From Paramuribaculum sp. (GTDB taxonomy: Bacteria > Bacteroidota > Bacteroidia > Bacteroidales > Muribaculaceae): 64,000 nucleotides of DNA. Shown here one piece after another: positions 1-7,860 of this stretch. The DNA lies in contig JAFLSD010000007.1 in NCBI GenBank assembly GCA_022511125.1, positions 1-64,000 on the forward strand, in the 5' to 3' direction. A model generated the notes under the pieces. That model was given only the letters and a program-made list of their open reading frames with translations. It searched no databases and was not told where the DNA came from. A program made the position numbers and the translations under genes. The stretch's first letter is position 1. Each line of letters starts with the position of its first letter.

Positions 1-146
1 AATGGAGAGCGCCTTCAATATATTTTGAGGGCGCTTTTCTTTTATATGGTTTCATGAATTAAATGATTTCTGTGATTTGTGGTTCTGTTAAACCTCACCA
101 CGCCGATGGTCGTGTATACTCTGGGCGAAAGCGGGGAGGTAGGTAA
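1..146. repeat. 159-bp-period tandem repeat, copy 1
   Basis: First unit of a direct tandem repeat; the same sequence starts again at 160. The unit holds a terminator-like hairpin (8-43), an AT-rich stretch and a GC-richer end that stops near 146. Only scattered base changes separate the copies. No convincing ORF is seen. The left part may continue outside the window. Confidence 0.85.
8..43 (+). terminator. Rho-independent terminator (copy 1)
   Basis: An 11-bp stem AGCGCCTTCAA / TTGAGGGCGCT (one G-T pair) with a 6-nt loop is followed by TTTTCTTTT. The orientation suits a plus-strand gene or RNA ending left of the window. Confidence 0.7.
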
Positions 147-159
147 CCGCCCCTTTTCA

Positions 160-305
160 AATGGAGAGCGCCTTCAATATATTTTGAGGGCGCTTTTCTT
201 TTATATGGTTTCATGAATTAAATGATTTCTGTGATTCGTGGGTCTGTTAAACCTCACCACGCCGATGGTCGTGTATACTTTGGGCGAAAGGGGGAAAGTA
301 GGTAA
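160..305. repeat. 159-bp-period tandem repeat, copy 2
   Basis: Second unit, offset exactly 159 bp from copy 1 and ending near 305. It differs at a few positions (for example around 236-241 and 280-299). From 306 to 546 and 586 to 705 nothing recognisable is seen apart from the dispersed repeat at 547-585. Confidence 0.85.
167..202 (+). terminator. Rho-independent terminator (copy 2)
   Basis: The same hairpin and T-tract as at 8-43, duplicated as part of the 159-bp tandem repeat. Two consecutive terminators suggest either a backed-up transcript end or tandem small RNA units. Confidence 0.65.
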
Positions 306-546
306 CAGGCCAATTGCGATATGAAGTGTATGAGGGGTTGTGGTGAAGAGATAACAGCGGGTTCTATATTGCCAGTAGTCGCGGCTTGATGAGCGGCAGG
401 GAGAGAGGATGCGAACCATGTTGTTGACAAGGACAAAGATCGGGGGTATAAGTGGGAGGAGTCATTGTCAAAAGTGGATCATAAGTTAAATAATATTAAA
501 ACCGACAGTTTGTTTTAGGGTTATATCGTTGTATTTCAGCATGAAT

Positions 547-585
547 GGGTGGGCAACTTTTAGAGTATAGGCCAAATTCGCAGAT
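547..585 (+). repeat. 39-bp dispersed repeat, copy A
   Basis: This 39-bp segment begins GGGTGGGCAAC and ends CGCAGAT. It matches the reverse complement of 44479-44517 at 37 of 39 positions; the two differences are adjacent near the middle. Both copies are in intergenic DNA. On the minus strand it can be read as ICEFGLY-KSCPP, in a frame with no credible gene around it. It may be a mobile-element end or a small interspersed repeat. Confidence 0.8.
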
Positions 586-705
586 GATGCGCCTATTCGT
601 GTCGTAATTTTGTGTTGACTTCCCGGGAGAGTTCGCGAAGTATGCTTTTAGTAGTTCGTGGTATTTGGCTCGACCGGGGATGAGAGTACTTTGACATATT
701 GATAG

Positions 706-743
706 TAAAAAAGCGAATCCCGGAGACGGTGCCTCGGGATTCG
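706..743 (-). terminator. Terminator of the ino1 transcript
   Basis: A 9-bp perfect stem CGAATCCCG / CGGGATTCG (714-722 and 735-743), read on the minus strand, is followed by CTTTTTTAC. It lies 32 bp beyond the stop codon of the inositol-phosphate synthase gene. Confidence 0.8.
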
Positions 744-775
744 TTATAAGGGTTTGTATTTTATATGGCTGTCGT

Positions 776-2083
776 TCAGTCGATTTCTTCGTCAGGCTCG
801 TATCCACCCATTTCTCTGATGGCGTTTTTGAGCATTACGTACTGCTGGAAGAGGTGGTTTACAGGTACTTCGCCTTTAGTGTAGTCGTGCATCGGACTCT
901 TGAGGAAGAAGCTGAGGAAACGCTGAATGCCGCTCTTTCCTGCACGCGCAGCGAGGTCGCTGAGTAGTACGAGGTCAAGGCAAAGTGGAGCGGCGAGGAT
1001 AGAATCGCGGCAGAGGAAGTTGATCTTGATCTGCATCGGGTAACCCATCCATCCAAAGATGTCGATGTTATCCCAACCTTCTTTGTTGTCGTTACGCGGG
1101 GGATAGTAGTTGATGCGGACTTTGTGGTAGTAGTCGTTGTAAAGATCGGGCTGTTCTTCCGGAACGAGGATCGATTCGAGTGTAGAGAGTTTGGAAACTT
1201 CTTTTGTGCGGAAGTTTGCGGGTTCGTCGAGTACGAGTCCGTCGCGGTTTCCGAGTATGTTAGTTGAGAACCATCCGGAGAGTCCGAGACAACGTGTTCC
1301 GATGATGGGAGCGAATCCGCTCTTTACGAGTGTCTGTCCAGTCTTGAAGTCTTTTCCGGCGATAGGCATTCCAGTCTTTTCCGAGAGTTCCCACATTGCG
1401 GGGATGTCGACTGTAGTGTTAGGTGCACCCATTATGAACGGTGCTCCTTCGCTGAGTGCGGCATAGGCATAGCACATGGACGGTGCGATGTGTTCCTTGT
1501 CGTCTTCCTTCATTGCTTTTTCAAGCGCAGCGAGTGATCCATGGACTTTTTCATCAACGGGAACGTAGACTTCTGTAGAGGCAGCCCAGAGAACAACAAC
1601 ACGGTCAACGCCCGTTTCTTTCTTGAAGCGGCGTATGTCTTCGCGAAGCTGTTCGGTCATATCCCAACGGTCTTTTACCGTCTTAACATTATCGCCGTCG
1701 AGTCGCTTTGCATAGTTCTTGTCGAAAGCGGCTTTCATGGGAACGATTTTTTCGAGTTCGTCCTTAACGGGGTTAATGTCTTTTTCTTTTAGTACTTCGC
1801 AGTTGATAGCACTTTCGTAAGCGTTCTGTGGATATACGTCCCAAGCTCCGAATACGATATCGTCGAGCTTAGCTATGGGTACGATTTCGTCGTATTTGAG
1901 GTATTTTTTATCGGCTCCTTTTCCCACGCGAATTTTGTCGTATTGAGTCATAGAACCGACAGGTTTTGTAAGTCCTTTACGAGCCATCAACACACCGGTC
2001 ATAAATGTGGATGTCACAGCTCCTAATCCGACAACTAAAACTCCGAGTTTACCTTCAGCAGGTTTAACGTCTGTTTTTTTCAT
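776..2083 (-). CDS. ino1: Inositol-3-phosphate synthase
   Basis: This 435-aa cytosolic protein is a myo-inositol-1-phosphate synthase, the NAD-dependent enzyme that cyclises glucose 6-phosphate to inositol 3-phosphate. An N-terminal Rossmann motif VGLGAVTS is at residues 18-25, and the length fits bacterial family members. It lies downstream of a CDP-alcohol phosphatidyltransferase on the same strand, so its product is probably used to make phosphatidylinositol-type or inositol-sphingolipid headgroups. A 250-bp gap separates the two genes, so this one may have its own start site; no strong TAnnTTTG box was found there. A terminator follows at 706-743. The family call is secure; the lipid role is inferred from context. 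Confidence 0.93.
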   Translation of the reverse strand: MKKTDVKPAEGKLGVLVVGLGAVTSTFMTGVLMARKGLTKPVGSMTQYDKIRVGKGADKKYLKYDEIVPIAKLDDIVFGAWDVYPQNAYESAINCEVLKEKDINPVKDELEKIVPMKAAFDKNYAKRLDGDNVKTVKDRWDMTEQLREDIRRFKKETGVDRVVVLWAASTEVYVPVDEKVHGSLAALEKAMKEDDKEHIAPSMCYAYAALSEGAPFIMGAPNTTVDIPAMWELSEKTGMPIAGKDFKTGQTLVKSGFAPIIGTRCLGLSGWFSTNILGNRDGLVLDEPANFRTKEVSKLSTLESILVPEEQPDLYNDYYHKVRINYYPPRNDNKEGWDNIDIFGWMGYPMQIKINFLCRDSILAAPLCLDLVLLSDLAARAGKSGIQRFLSFFLKSPMHDYTKGEVPVNHLFQQYVMLKNAIREMGGYEPDEEID

Positions 2084-2333
2084 GATGCTAAATAATGATG
2101 GTTATTTCTTTTAATTGATTTTTGAATTAAGTATGCTTTTAAGCCTTGATGCTTAAAAAGCGTGTAAAAGTACATCCTTTTTCGGAGTTGTAAAAAATAT
2201 TTCAATTAAAAGTTGTGACTATTTTATTAAAAATAGCTAATAGTTGGCGATTTAAGTAAACTTATGTGAAATAGTATAGGTTTATGGCGATATTTAGTTA
2301 AAATCTATAAATCGAGCATATTTCAGATTTCCA
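2084..2333. other. Intergenic leader with hairpin upstream of ino1
   Basis: This 250-bp AT-rich gap contains an imperfect hairpin at 2135-2161 (GCTTTTAAGC, 6-nt loop, GCTTAAAAAGC) and a weak -7-like TACTTTTA on the minus strand at 2165-2172. It may be the leader of ino1. No gene was seen. Confidence 0.4.
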
Positions 2334-3290
2334 TTATTCTGCGGGAAATTTGCCTTCTTTTAGCTCCATCGCGAAATAACGGCAAATTTTTTCATGACGA
2401 TAGATCATCCACCCGAGGAGGAAGTTGAATAATGTAACTTCGCAAGCGAAATATATCCAGGGCATTTCAAGGAAAAGGCTGACGAAGAGAATAATTGAAC
2501 GCCAGTTGAATGTAAGAGCGTTGGTATATTTCATGAGCGGCAAACTGGCCTTGCGGAATGCTTCCCGGAATTGCACCGGTATTTTTCCGTCGGGGTATCT
2601 GTCGGCAAGTTCGCTTCTGAGCCGTTGCATAGCCGGCGCAGTTGCTTCCTGCTGGAGAGTGTAGTTCGTATAGAATGAAAGAGAAAGTTTCTGCCAGAAG
2701 TCGTGCTTCCAATTGAGAGTGGTCAGTTTTCTTTTCAGTGTGAATGCCCGTTCGAGTTCGCTTCCGCTTTCTCCTTTCAAGAAGTAGAGATGGAATTGCC
2801 GGTAATAGTCGGCCATTGCAGCTTGTTTAGTGTGACAAATACCAGCGACTAATGCGAGCACCCATATCGCCCAATGGTGTTGTTCGAAGAATGTGGAAGT
2901 GACTATTTCCCTCAGACAGATGGCAATATAGATGGAAAGAAACCAGAGGTCTCCGCTGAGTCCGTCGAGTATTCGTCCGATTCTGGAATATTGTCCTGTC
3001 ATTCTGGCGAGCTGTCCGTCGGCACTATCGAAGGAGTTGGCCCAAATGAGAAGTATCATTCCGATAATATTCAAGTAGATGTCACTGAAGTAGAACATCA
3101 CACCGGCTCCGATGCCGAGGAATATCGATGCGACGGTTATAGCGTTAGGACCGATCCCGCATTTTTTAGCAAGGCAAGCCCATCCATAGCCGATGGGACG
3201 ATAGAACATGAGGTCGATGTTTTCTTCGGTATCGAGCGATTTGAGGCTCGCCATATAAGCTTTAGATGACTTTACGTTAGTCTTCGCCAT
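2334..3290 (-). CDS. CDP-alcohol phosphatidyltransferase family protein
   Basis: This 318-aa multi-pass inner-membrane protein carries the family signature: D88, D91-G92, A95-R96, G105 and D109. Such enzymes transfer a phosphoalcohol headgroup and release CMP from a CDP-linked substrate. With ino1 next on the strand, the likely acceptor is inositol phosphate, making phosphatidylinositol phosphate or a related inositol lipid. The last aspartate of the signature is at +5 (D114) after D109 rather than the usual +4, where a glycine sits. The gene lies 3 bp after the acyltransferase gene, so the two are probably co-transcribed. The substrate is inferred from context only. Confidence 0.85.
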   Translation of the reverse strand: MAKTNVKSSKAYMASLKSLDTEENIDLMFYRPIGYGWACLAKKCGIGPNAITVASIFLGIGAGVMFYFSDIYLNIIGMILLIWANSFDSADGQLARMTGQYSRIGRILDGLSGDLWFLSIYIAICLREIVTSTFFEQHHWAIWVLALVAGICHTKQAAMADYYRQFHLYFLKGESGSELERAFTLKRKLTTLNWKHDFWQKLSLSFYTNYTLQQEATAPAMQRLRSELADRYPDGKIPVQFREAFRKASLPLMKYTNALTFNWRSIILFVSLFLEMPWIYFACEVTLFNFLLGWMIYRHEKICRYFAMELKEGKFPAE

Positions 3291-3293
3291 GGT

Positions 3294-4172
3294 TTATTTG
3301 AGTTGTCTGAGTTCGTAAGTTTTTTGTCTGAGGAAATCGCCGAGCGTTTCAGGCGATTGTTTATGAAGTTCCTGTTCTTCGACAGAAATAGGGTTTCCGA
3401 CGCTGATGTGGAGCTCTTTTCCACGTTTACGGAATACTTCCGCGGGCAAGCGGAGCGATCTGGCAGGCCAGCAAGCGTGGCCGAGAAAGTTGCACCACCA
3501 ACTGTTGCTTCCATGGAAATAAATGGGGATAACGGGGACTTTCGATTTATAGATGATCTGTAAAATCGATTTCTGCCAGGGGCGATCTTGTAGCCGGCCG
3601 TGCCAGTCGGTCTTGCTCATGGCTCCCGCGGGGAAGAAACCGAGCGGTTCACCAGCGGCGAGTTGCCTCATGGCCTGTCTTATTCCTTGAACGCTGACAG
3701 CTCTTTTGGCGGGGTCGTCGGAAGTCAGTGGATCGACAGCGATGAAATTAGGTCGCATGGCCGAGATACGGTTGAGAATCATATTGACCATGACTTTGAA
3801 TTTGGGACGTCGCCGAGTGACGAGATAGATCAATGCAATTCCGTCGAGTGCTCCGAAAGGATGATTGCTGACAGTTATGAAAGCTCCTTCGGGAAAGCTG
3901 TCGAGAGCCTTCTCGTTGTCAACGCGCAAGGTCATATTAAATTCTTCAAACAACAACCGTTTTACAAATTCGGGACCGGGGGTGTCGCAGCATCTGCCGT
4001 GGACAGCGTTGACGGTGTCGACCTGTAGAAAATGAAGCATGGCATTGACGAGCTTTTGATGTCCTTTCATTTTGGGCACCATTTCAACGATATCGTCGTA
4101 GTTGAGAACGTCGGGTCTCACTTCAAAGTCCAGTTCGGTTGTCATATCTCGTTTGTTTTTGTCGGTTTCCAT
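3294..4172 (-). CDS. 1-acyl-glycerol-phosphate-type acyltransferase
   Basis: This 292-aa protein belongs to the lysophospholipid / hemolysin-type acyltransferase family. The catalytic block NHPFGALD is at residues 103-110 and the acceptor-binding block FFPAG at 179-183. It probably acylates a lysolipid, lyso-ornithine lipid or sphingoid precursor at the inner face of the membrane. A short gap to the GtrA-like gene and 3 bp to the CDP-alcohol enzyme point to one lipid-synthesis operon. An in-frame methionine at residue 10 (4145) could be the true start. Confidence 0.82.
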   Translation of the reverse strand: METDKNKRDMTTELDFEVRPDVLNYDDIVEMVPKMKGHQKLVNAMLHFLQVDTVNAVHGRCCDTPGPEFVKRLLFEEFNMTLRVDNEKALDSFPEGAFITVSNHPFGALDGIALIYLVTRRRPKFKVMVNMILNRISAMRPNFIAVDPLTSDDPAKRAVSVQGIRQAMRQLAAGEPLGFFPAGAMSKTDWHGRLQDRPWQKSILQIIYKSKVPVIPIYFHGSNSWWCNFLGHACWPARSLRLPAEVFRKRGKELHISVGNPISVEEQELHKQSPETLGDFLRQKTYELRQLK

Positions 4173-4197
4173 CTTGTCGCAAGCAAAAATTATGTGA

Positions 4198-4749
4198 TCA
4201 ATCTTCTATCTCTCCGGCTTTATGGGGAATCAACCAGTTAACAAATCTGACCGCTTTCGGATCGAATCCTGTTTTCCGGTAAACGAAATACCGCTGTAAA
4301 AGGAAATTCCAGAACCAAGAAACCATAAGGGAAACGAAAAGACGCGCAGCAGCATAATATCCGTCGGGCTTGAATCCGATAGTTTCGAGCCAATGCCATC
4401 CGTCGATAAGCATATACACGAGTTGAGTGCCCCCTGAATTTAGTATGAGGCTTCCGGCCCAGACCATGATATATTTAACGACAACGGCTTTCCAAGGGAC
4501 GTCCTGTGCGCGGAAAGTGAATCGATAGTTGAGTATGCAGTTGACCACTCCTCCCGCTATGGCTCCAATTGCTGTAGAGAGCCAAGGCGCGAGGTCGAGC
4601 CATGAGAAGCAAGCCACCCCGACTCCGATATCGACCCATCCGGAAGTCTGGGAAGAAACAGCCGAGCGTAAGAAAGTGTAGATGAACGAATTGCTTCGAA
4701 GCAATTTCCCACCCAACTTGTCGGCTGATTCTTTTACGTGGTTACTCAT
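4198..4749 (-). CDS. GtrA-like membrane protein
   Basis: This 183-aa protein has about four hydrophobic segments in the GtrA pattern: a Gly/Ala-rich first pair, an NYRFTF-like motif, then aromatic C-terminal helices ending in an FVYRKTGFDP motif. GtrA-family proteins are proposed flippases or carriers of lipid-linked sugars. Its start overlaps the stop of the ATP-grasp gene by 4 bp, implying translational coupling. In this neighbourhood it might move an inositol- or sugar-modified lipid across the inner membrane; that role is inferred. Confidence 0.8.
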   Translation of the reverse strand: MSNHVKESADKLGGKLLRSNSFIYTFLRSAVSSQTSGWVDIGVGVACFSWLDLAPWLSTAIGAIAGGVVNCILNYRFTFRAQDVPWKAVVVKYIMVWAGSLILNSGGTQLVYMLIDGWHWLETIGFKPDGYYAAARLFVSLMVSWFWNFLLQRYFVYRKTGFDPKAVRFVNWLIPHKAGEIED

Positions 4750-5612
4750 CTGCGGTGATTCTGTTTGATTACAGACATGATTGCTTTAGCAATATGAGGA
4801 GCGGCCTCGTTACGACACGGTGCGAAACTCGGCCAGTCCTTGAAGTCGATAATTTTCATGTCTCCGTCGGTTCCAACGATAACATCTCCTCCATAAATTC
4901 GGATGTCGAGTGTTTCCGCAGCTTTTTCGCACATAAGGCGGAGACGATTGTCGGGCGGCGTTTTACCTTTGGCCTGTTTCACGCTTTCGAGTCCGTATTT
5001 ACCCTGTTCTGATCGCATGGGGTAGAAACTGTAAAAGAAATCAGTTCCAGTAACTCCGTAGAATTTGACAAGATCGCCGGCAATGTGACGACTGATAGTA
5101 GCTCGCTTGATACCTCTGAGGAAATATTCCTGAAGCACTTCCTGGGCCTCTTCGGCATGTCGGACAAAACTGATGTCTTCCTTGTGCTTAGTATGGCAAT
5201 CGGCTCTTTTCACCCAACAGCGGCCGAATTTGAGAGCGGTGAGTTTTTCTTTCACTCCCTCGTCGGTGTTTACGGTTATAGTCTGAGGATATGGGATATC
5301 GTTACCGGCTAATATTCGACTCATGCGTTCGCGGATGCAGTTTTCGATGCCGTATCCCGAATTTATTACTATAGCTCCTAAATCTTCACGTTTCTGCAGC
5401 TCGGCAATCGATTCGGGTTCGCGACACATATTGACAATAATGTCCTCATTGACGCGGCCGGCTACGAGACTCTCCTCGTTGTAGACAGTGACTTCGCAGC
5501 CCCGTTTCCTCAATTGCTCGGCAACGAGATTCAGTATAGCCGTATCGTTGCCGATATGGTTTGGGGAATATATTCCCGCTCTCGTGACCGCCGCTATTTT
5601 AATGTCTGCCAT
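4746..5612 (-). CDS. ATP-grasp domain protein, substrate unknown
   Basis: This 288-aa protein looks like an ATP-grasp ligase or kinase. A lysine in the CWVKRAD segment (near residue 143) fits the nucleotide-binding position, and the C-terminal IIDFKDWPSF block fits the metal-binding strand of RimK-like and ITPK-like enzymes. The usual Asn of the D/E-x-N motif appears to be Lys. It lies between pdxA and the GtrA-like gene, inside the inositol-lipid group. It could ligate an amino acid to a lipid headgroup or phosphorylate an inositol species, since ITPK1 inositol kinases share this fold. The fold call is moderate; the reaction is unknown. Confidence 0.65.
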   Translation of the reverse strand: MADIKIAAVTRAGIYSPNHIGNDTAILNLVAEQLRKRGCEVTVYNEESLVAGRVNEDIIVNMCREPESIAELQKREDLGAIVINSGYGIENCIRERMSRILAGNDIPYPQTITVNTDEGVKEKLTALKFGRCWVKRADCHTKHKEDISFVRHAEEAQEVLQEYFLRGIKRATISRHIAGDLVKFYGVTGTDFFYSFYPMRSEQGKYGLESVKQAKGKTPPDNRLRLMCEKAAETLDIRIYGGDVIVGTDGDMKIIDFKDWPSFAPCRNEAAPHIAKAIMSVIKQNHRR

Positions 5613-5640
5613 TTCGGATAGAGTTAATAAATCAATGGGG

Positions 5641-6768
5641 TCAGTTCATCGGCAAATCGTGGTGGTCTTCGGTCTTGTTGAGATCGAGTACGACATTGTC
5701 GCTCTTGTTTTTCTCAAAATATTGTTTTCTTAATGGATTTTTTCTTGCTTTATCGAAGTTACGGCGATTTCTCGAGATGTCGATAGCGGTATATATAGCC
5801 TGTCTCATGGATTCGGCCGATGCTTCACCTTTCCCCGCGATATCGTAAGCCGTTCCATGGTCAGGGGAGGTTCTGATAAAGGGAAGTCCGGCAGTGAAGT
5901 TCACTCCTGAATCCATAGCGATAGTTTTGAATGGCGTGAGTCCCTGATCATGGTACATTGCAAGTATACCGTCGAAGCGTGTGAACGCACCGCTTCCGAA
6001 AAGGCCGTCGGAAGGATATGGGCCGAAACATTGTATTCCTTCGGCGAAACATTCTTCGATCGCAGGAATTATTTGGGAGGTCTCTTCATCTCCCATCAAT
6101 CCTTCTTCTCCAGCGTGGGGATTTAGTGAAAGGACTGCAATGCGAGGCCTATCGATTCCGAAATCTCTCTTGAGCGAAATGTCGAAGTCGTGGATTTTCT
6201 CCTTTACAAGTTGGGTCTGAACCATTTCCACGGCTTTTTCGAGCGCTATATGTCCCGTGACAAGAGCCACCCTTAATCCAAGTGGAGAGCACATGATCAT
6301 CATGGCTCTGTCGCCTGGTTCTCCAAGTGAAGTCTGAAGATATTCGGTGTGCCCCGGGAATGAGAATGATTCATTTTGAATGGAGTGTTTGTCGATGGGA
6401 GCAGTCACGAGCACATCAAGTTCTCCGGCTTTAAGATCGGCGACTGCCTTTTCGAGCGCTTTCCATGCAGCCTCTCCTGCGGCTTTGGAAGGGACTCCGG
6501 GTTCGACACGAAGTTCTTCGTCTGCCACGTTGACTATATAGTATTGCTGGCCCGTGGCTTCAGCTGCCCCTTGAATCTGGACATAAGGAATGTTGGCACT
6601 GTCGGTGATCTTGCGGTAATAAGCCGCTATTTTAGCTGATCCATAGACCACGGGCGTACATAGTTCGAGTATTCTGTCATCTTCAAGCGCTCCGGCAATG
6701 ACTTCATAGCCTATTCCGTTTATGTCGCCCTGGGTTATTCCGACTTTAAGTCTTCTGTAGTCTGACAT
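5641..6768 (-). CDS. pdxA: 4-hydroxythreonine-4-phosphate dehydrogenase family protein
   Basis: This 375-aa protein is a PdxA-family, NAD- and metal-dependent oxidative decarboxylase that forms 3-amino-1-hydroxyacetone phosphate for pyridoxal phosphate synthesis. It has the N-terminal GITQGDINGIG block, the PGHTEYLQ metal-site region and the YHDQGLTPFKT block. It is somewhat longer than enteric PdxA (about 330 aa), with a basic C-terminal tail (RKNPLRKQYFEKNK). It follows the HIT gene by 10 bp and precedes the ATP-grasp gene by 28 bp on the same strand. The link to the lipid genes is probably only positional. Confidence 0.92.
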   Translation of the reverse strand: MSDYRRLKVGITQGDINGIGYEVIAGALEDDRILELCTPVVYGSAKIAAYYRKITDSANIPYVQIQGAAEATGQQYYIVNVADEELRVEPGVPSKAAGEAAWKALEKAVADLKAGELDVLVTAPIDKHSIQNESFSFPGHTEYLQTSLGEPGDRAMMIMCSPLGLRVALVTGHIALEKAVEMVQTQLVKEKIHDFDISLKRDFGIDRPRIAVLSLNPHAGEEGLMGDEETSQIIPAIEECFAEGIQCFGPYPSDGLFGSGAFTRFDGILAMYHDQGLTPFKTIAMDSGVNFTAGLPFIRTSPDHGTAYDIAGKGEASAESMRQAIYTAIDISRNRRNFDKARKNPLRKQYFEKNKSDNVVLDLNKTEDHHDLPMN

Positions 6769-6778
6769 TTTAAAATTT

Positions 6779-7171
6779 TTAATTGAAGGCTTCGGCTATG
6801 GAGGCCGCAACCGATTTCATTTCCTCGTCGGTCAGTTTTTTCTTAACGGTAAAATTAAGATCCGATTCGGTGTTTATGGGGACGAGATGAATATGTATAT
6901 GAGGAACTTCCATGCCAATAACGGCTTCGCTTACACGAGCACATCCGGTAGCTTTTCTAATAGCTTTCGCCACACGTTTGGCGAAGAGATGGAGGTCGGC
7001 ATATTCCTTGTCGTCCATGTCGAAGATATAATCTTCTTCTTTTTTTGGTATTACGAGAGTGTGACCCGGCTGGACGGGATTAATGTCGAGAAAAGCGAAA
7101 TGACGGTCGTCCTCAGCTACGTTATAGCAAGGTATCTCACCGTTTACAATTTTCGTGAAAATCGAGGCCAT
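6779..7171 (-). CDS. HIT family protein
   Basis: This 130-aa histidine-triad protein of the Hint type hydrolyses nucleoside phosphoramidates or related dinucleotides. The catalytic HIHIHLVP motif is near residues 92-99, and an N-terminal IFTKIVNGEIPCY block is typical of bacterial Hint proteins. The length is normal. It sits 1 bp downstream of greA and 10 bp upstream of pdxA, so the three are probably co-transcribed. Confidence 0.92.
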   Translation of the reverse strand: MASIFTKIVNGEIPCYNVAEDDRHFAFLDINPVQPGHTLVIPKKEEDYIFDMDDKEYADLHLFAKRVAKAIRKATGCARVSEAVIGMEVPHIHIHLVPINTESDLNFTVKKKLTDEEMKSVAASIAEAFN

Positions 7172-7172
7172 G

Positions 7173-7643
7173 TCAGAAACTTATTTCAACGATTTCAAAC
7201 TTCATGAGCCCGGCGGGTACTTTCACTTCCACTGTTTCTCCGAGCTTATGCCCTAAAAGTCCCTGTGCGATGGGAGTTGACGACCCGATTTTCTTTTCCT
7301 TGACATTTGCCTCGCTGTCGGCAACGATAGTGTATTCCATTACCATTCCGTTTGCGAGATTCTTGATTTTCACTTTGTTGAGTATCTGGATTTCCTCGTT
7401 GTTAAGAGTGCTTTCATCGATGATACGTGCACTTGCAACGAGCTCTTTAAGCTGTGAAATTTTCATTTCGAGCATACCTTGTGCTTCCTTGGCAGCGTCA
7501 TATTCGGAATTTTCCGAAAGGTCGCCTTTGTCGCGCGCTTCAGCAATAGCATGGGAAATGCGTGGACGTTCGACAGATTCGAGATATGCAATCTCGTCCA
7601 TTTTCTTTTTATAACCTTCTTTGGTCATATAGGTTATTGCCAT
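7173..7643 (-). CDS. greA: Transcription elongation factor GreA
   Basis: This 156-aa protein has the GreA layout: an N-terminal coiled coil (residues 1 to about 75, with the SENSEYDAAKEAQ block carrying the acidic tip residues) and a C-terminal FKBP-like domain with GSSTPIAQGLLGHKLGE. GreA rescues backtracked RNA polymerase by stimulating transcript cleavage. It is the first gene of the leftward group ending near 2334. The intergenic region to the divergent gene at 7861 is 217 bp. Confidence 0.95.
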   Translation of the reverse strand: MAITYMTKEGYKKKMDEIAYLESVERPRISHAIAEARDKGDLSENSEYDAAKEAQGMLEMKISQLKELVASARIIDESTLNNEEIQILNKVKIKNLANGMVMEYTIVADSEANVKEKKIGSSTPIAQGLLGHKLGETVEVKVPAGLMKFEIVEISF

Positions 7644-7845
7644 AATATATAGTATTTTAAGTTAACAAAAAAATAAGAGCCTTTCCCCACTAAGGAAAGA
7701 CGCAAACATTTCACGGTTTTAATTTGGCGGTCATATAACCGCAAGTTTTACGGTTGCAAATTTACATAATTTTTATGGGATTATCATGATTTATGAGGTT
7801 AAAAAATACATGTTGAGATTTTTACGGGAAAATAAAACTGTTTCT

Positions 7846-7853
7846 TATCTTTG
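7846..7853 (+). promoter_or_regulatory. Bacteroidetes -7 box for the ThiF-like gene
   Basis: TATCTTTG matches the Bacteroidetes sigma-ABfr -7 consensus TAnnTTTG. The start codon is only 8 nt after the box, so the transcript would be nearly leaderless. No good -33 box was seen at the usual spacing. Confidence 0.5.
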
Positions 7854-7860
7854 CATCATT

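Noticed and set aside
201-436. Two overlapping minus-strand ORFs of 72 and 60 codons
   Set aside because: They lie in the tandem repeat and terminator region and show no protein-like pattern.
496-807. 103-codon minus-strand ORF
   Set aside because: It spans the 39-bp repeat and the ino1 terminator, overlaps the end of ino1 and has no recognisable domain or start context.
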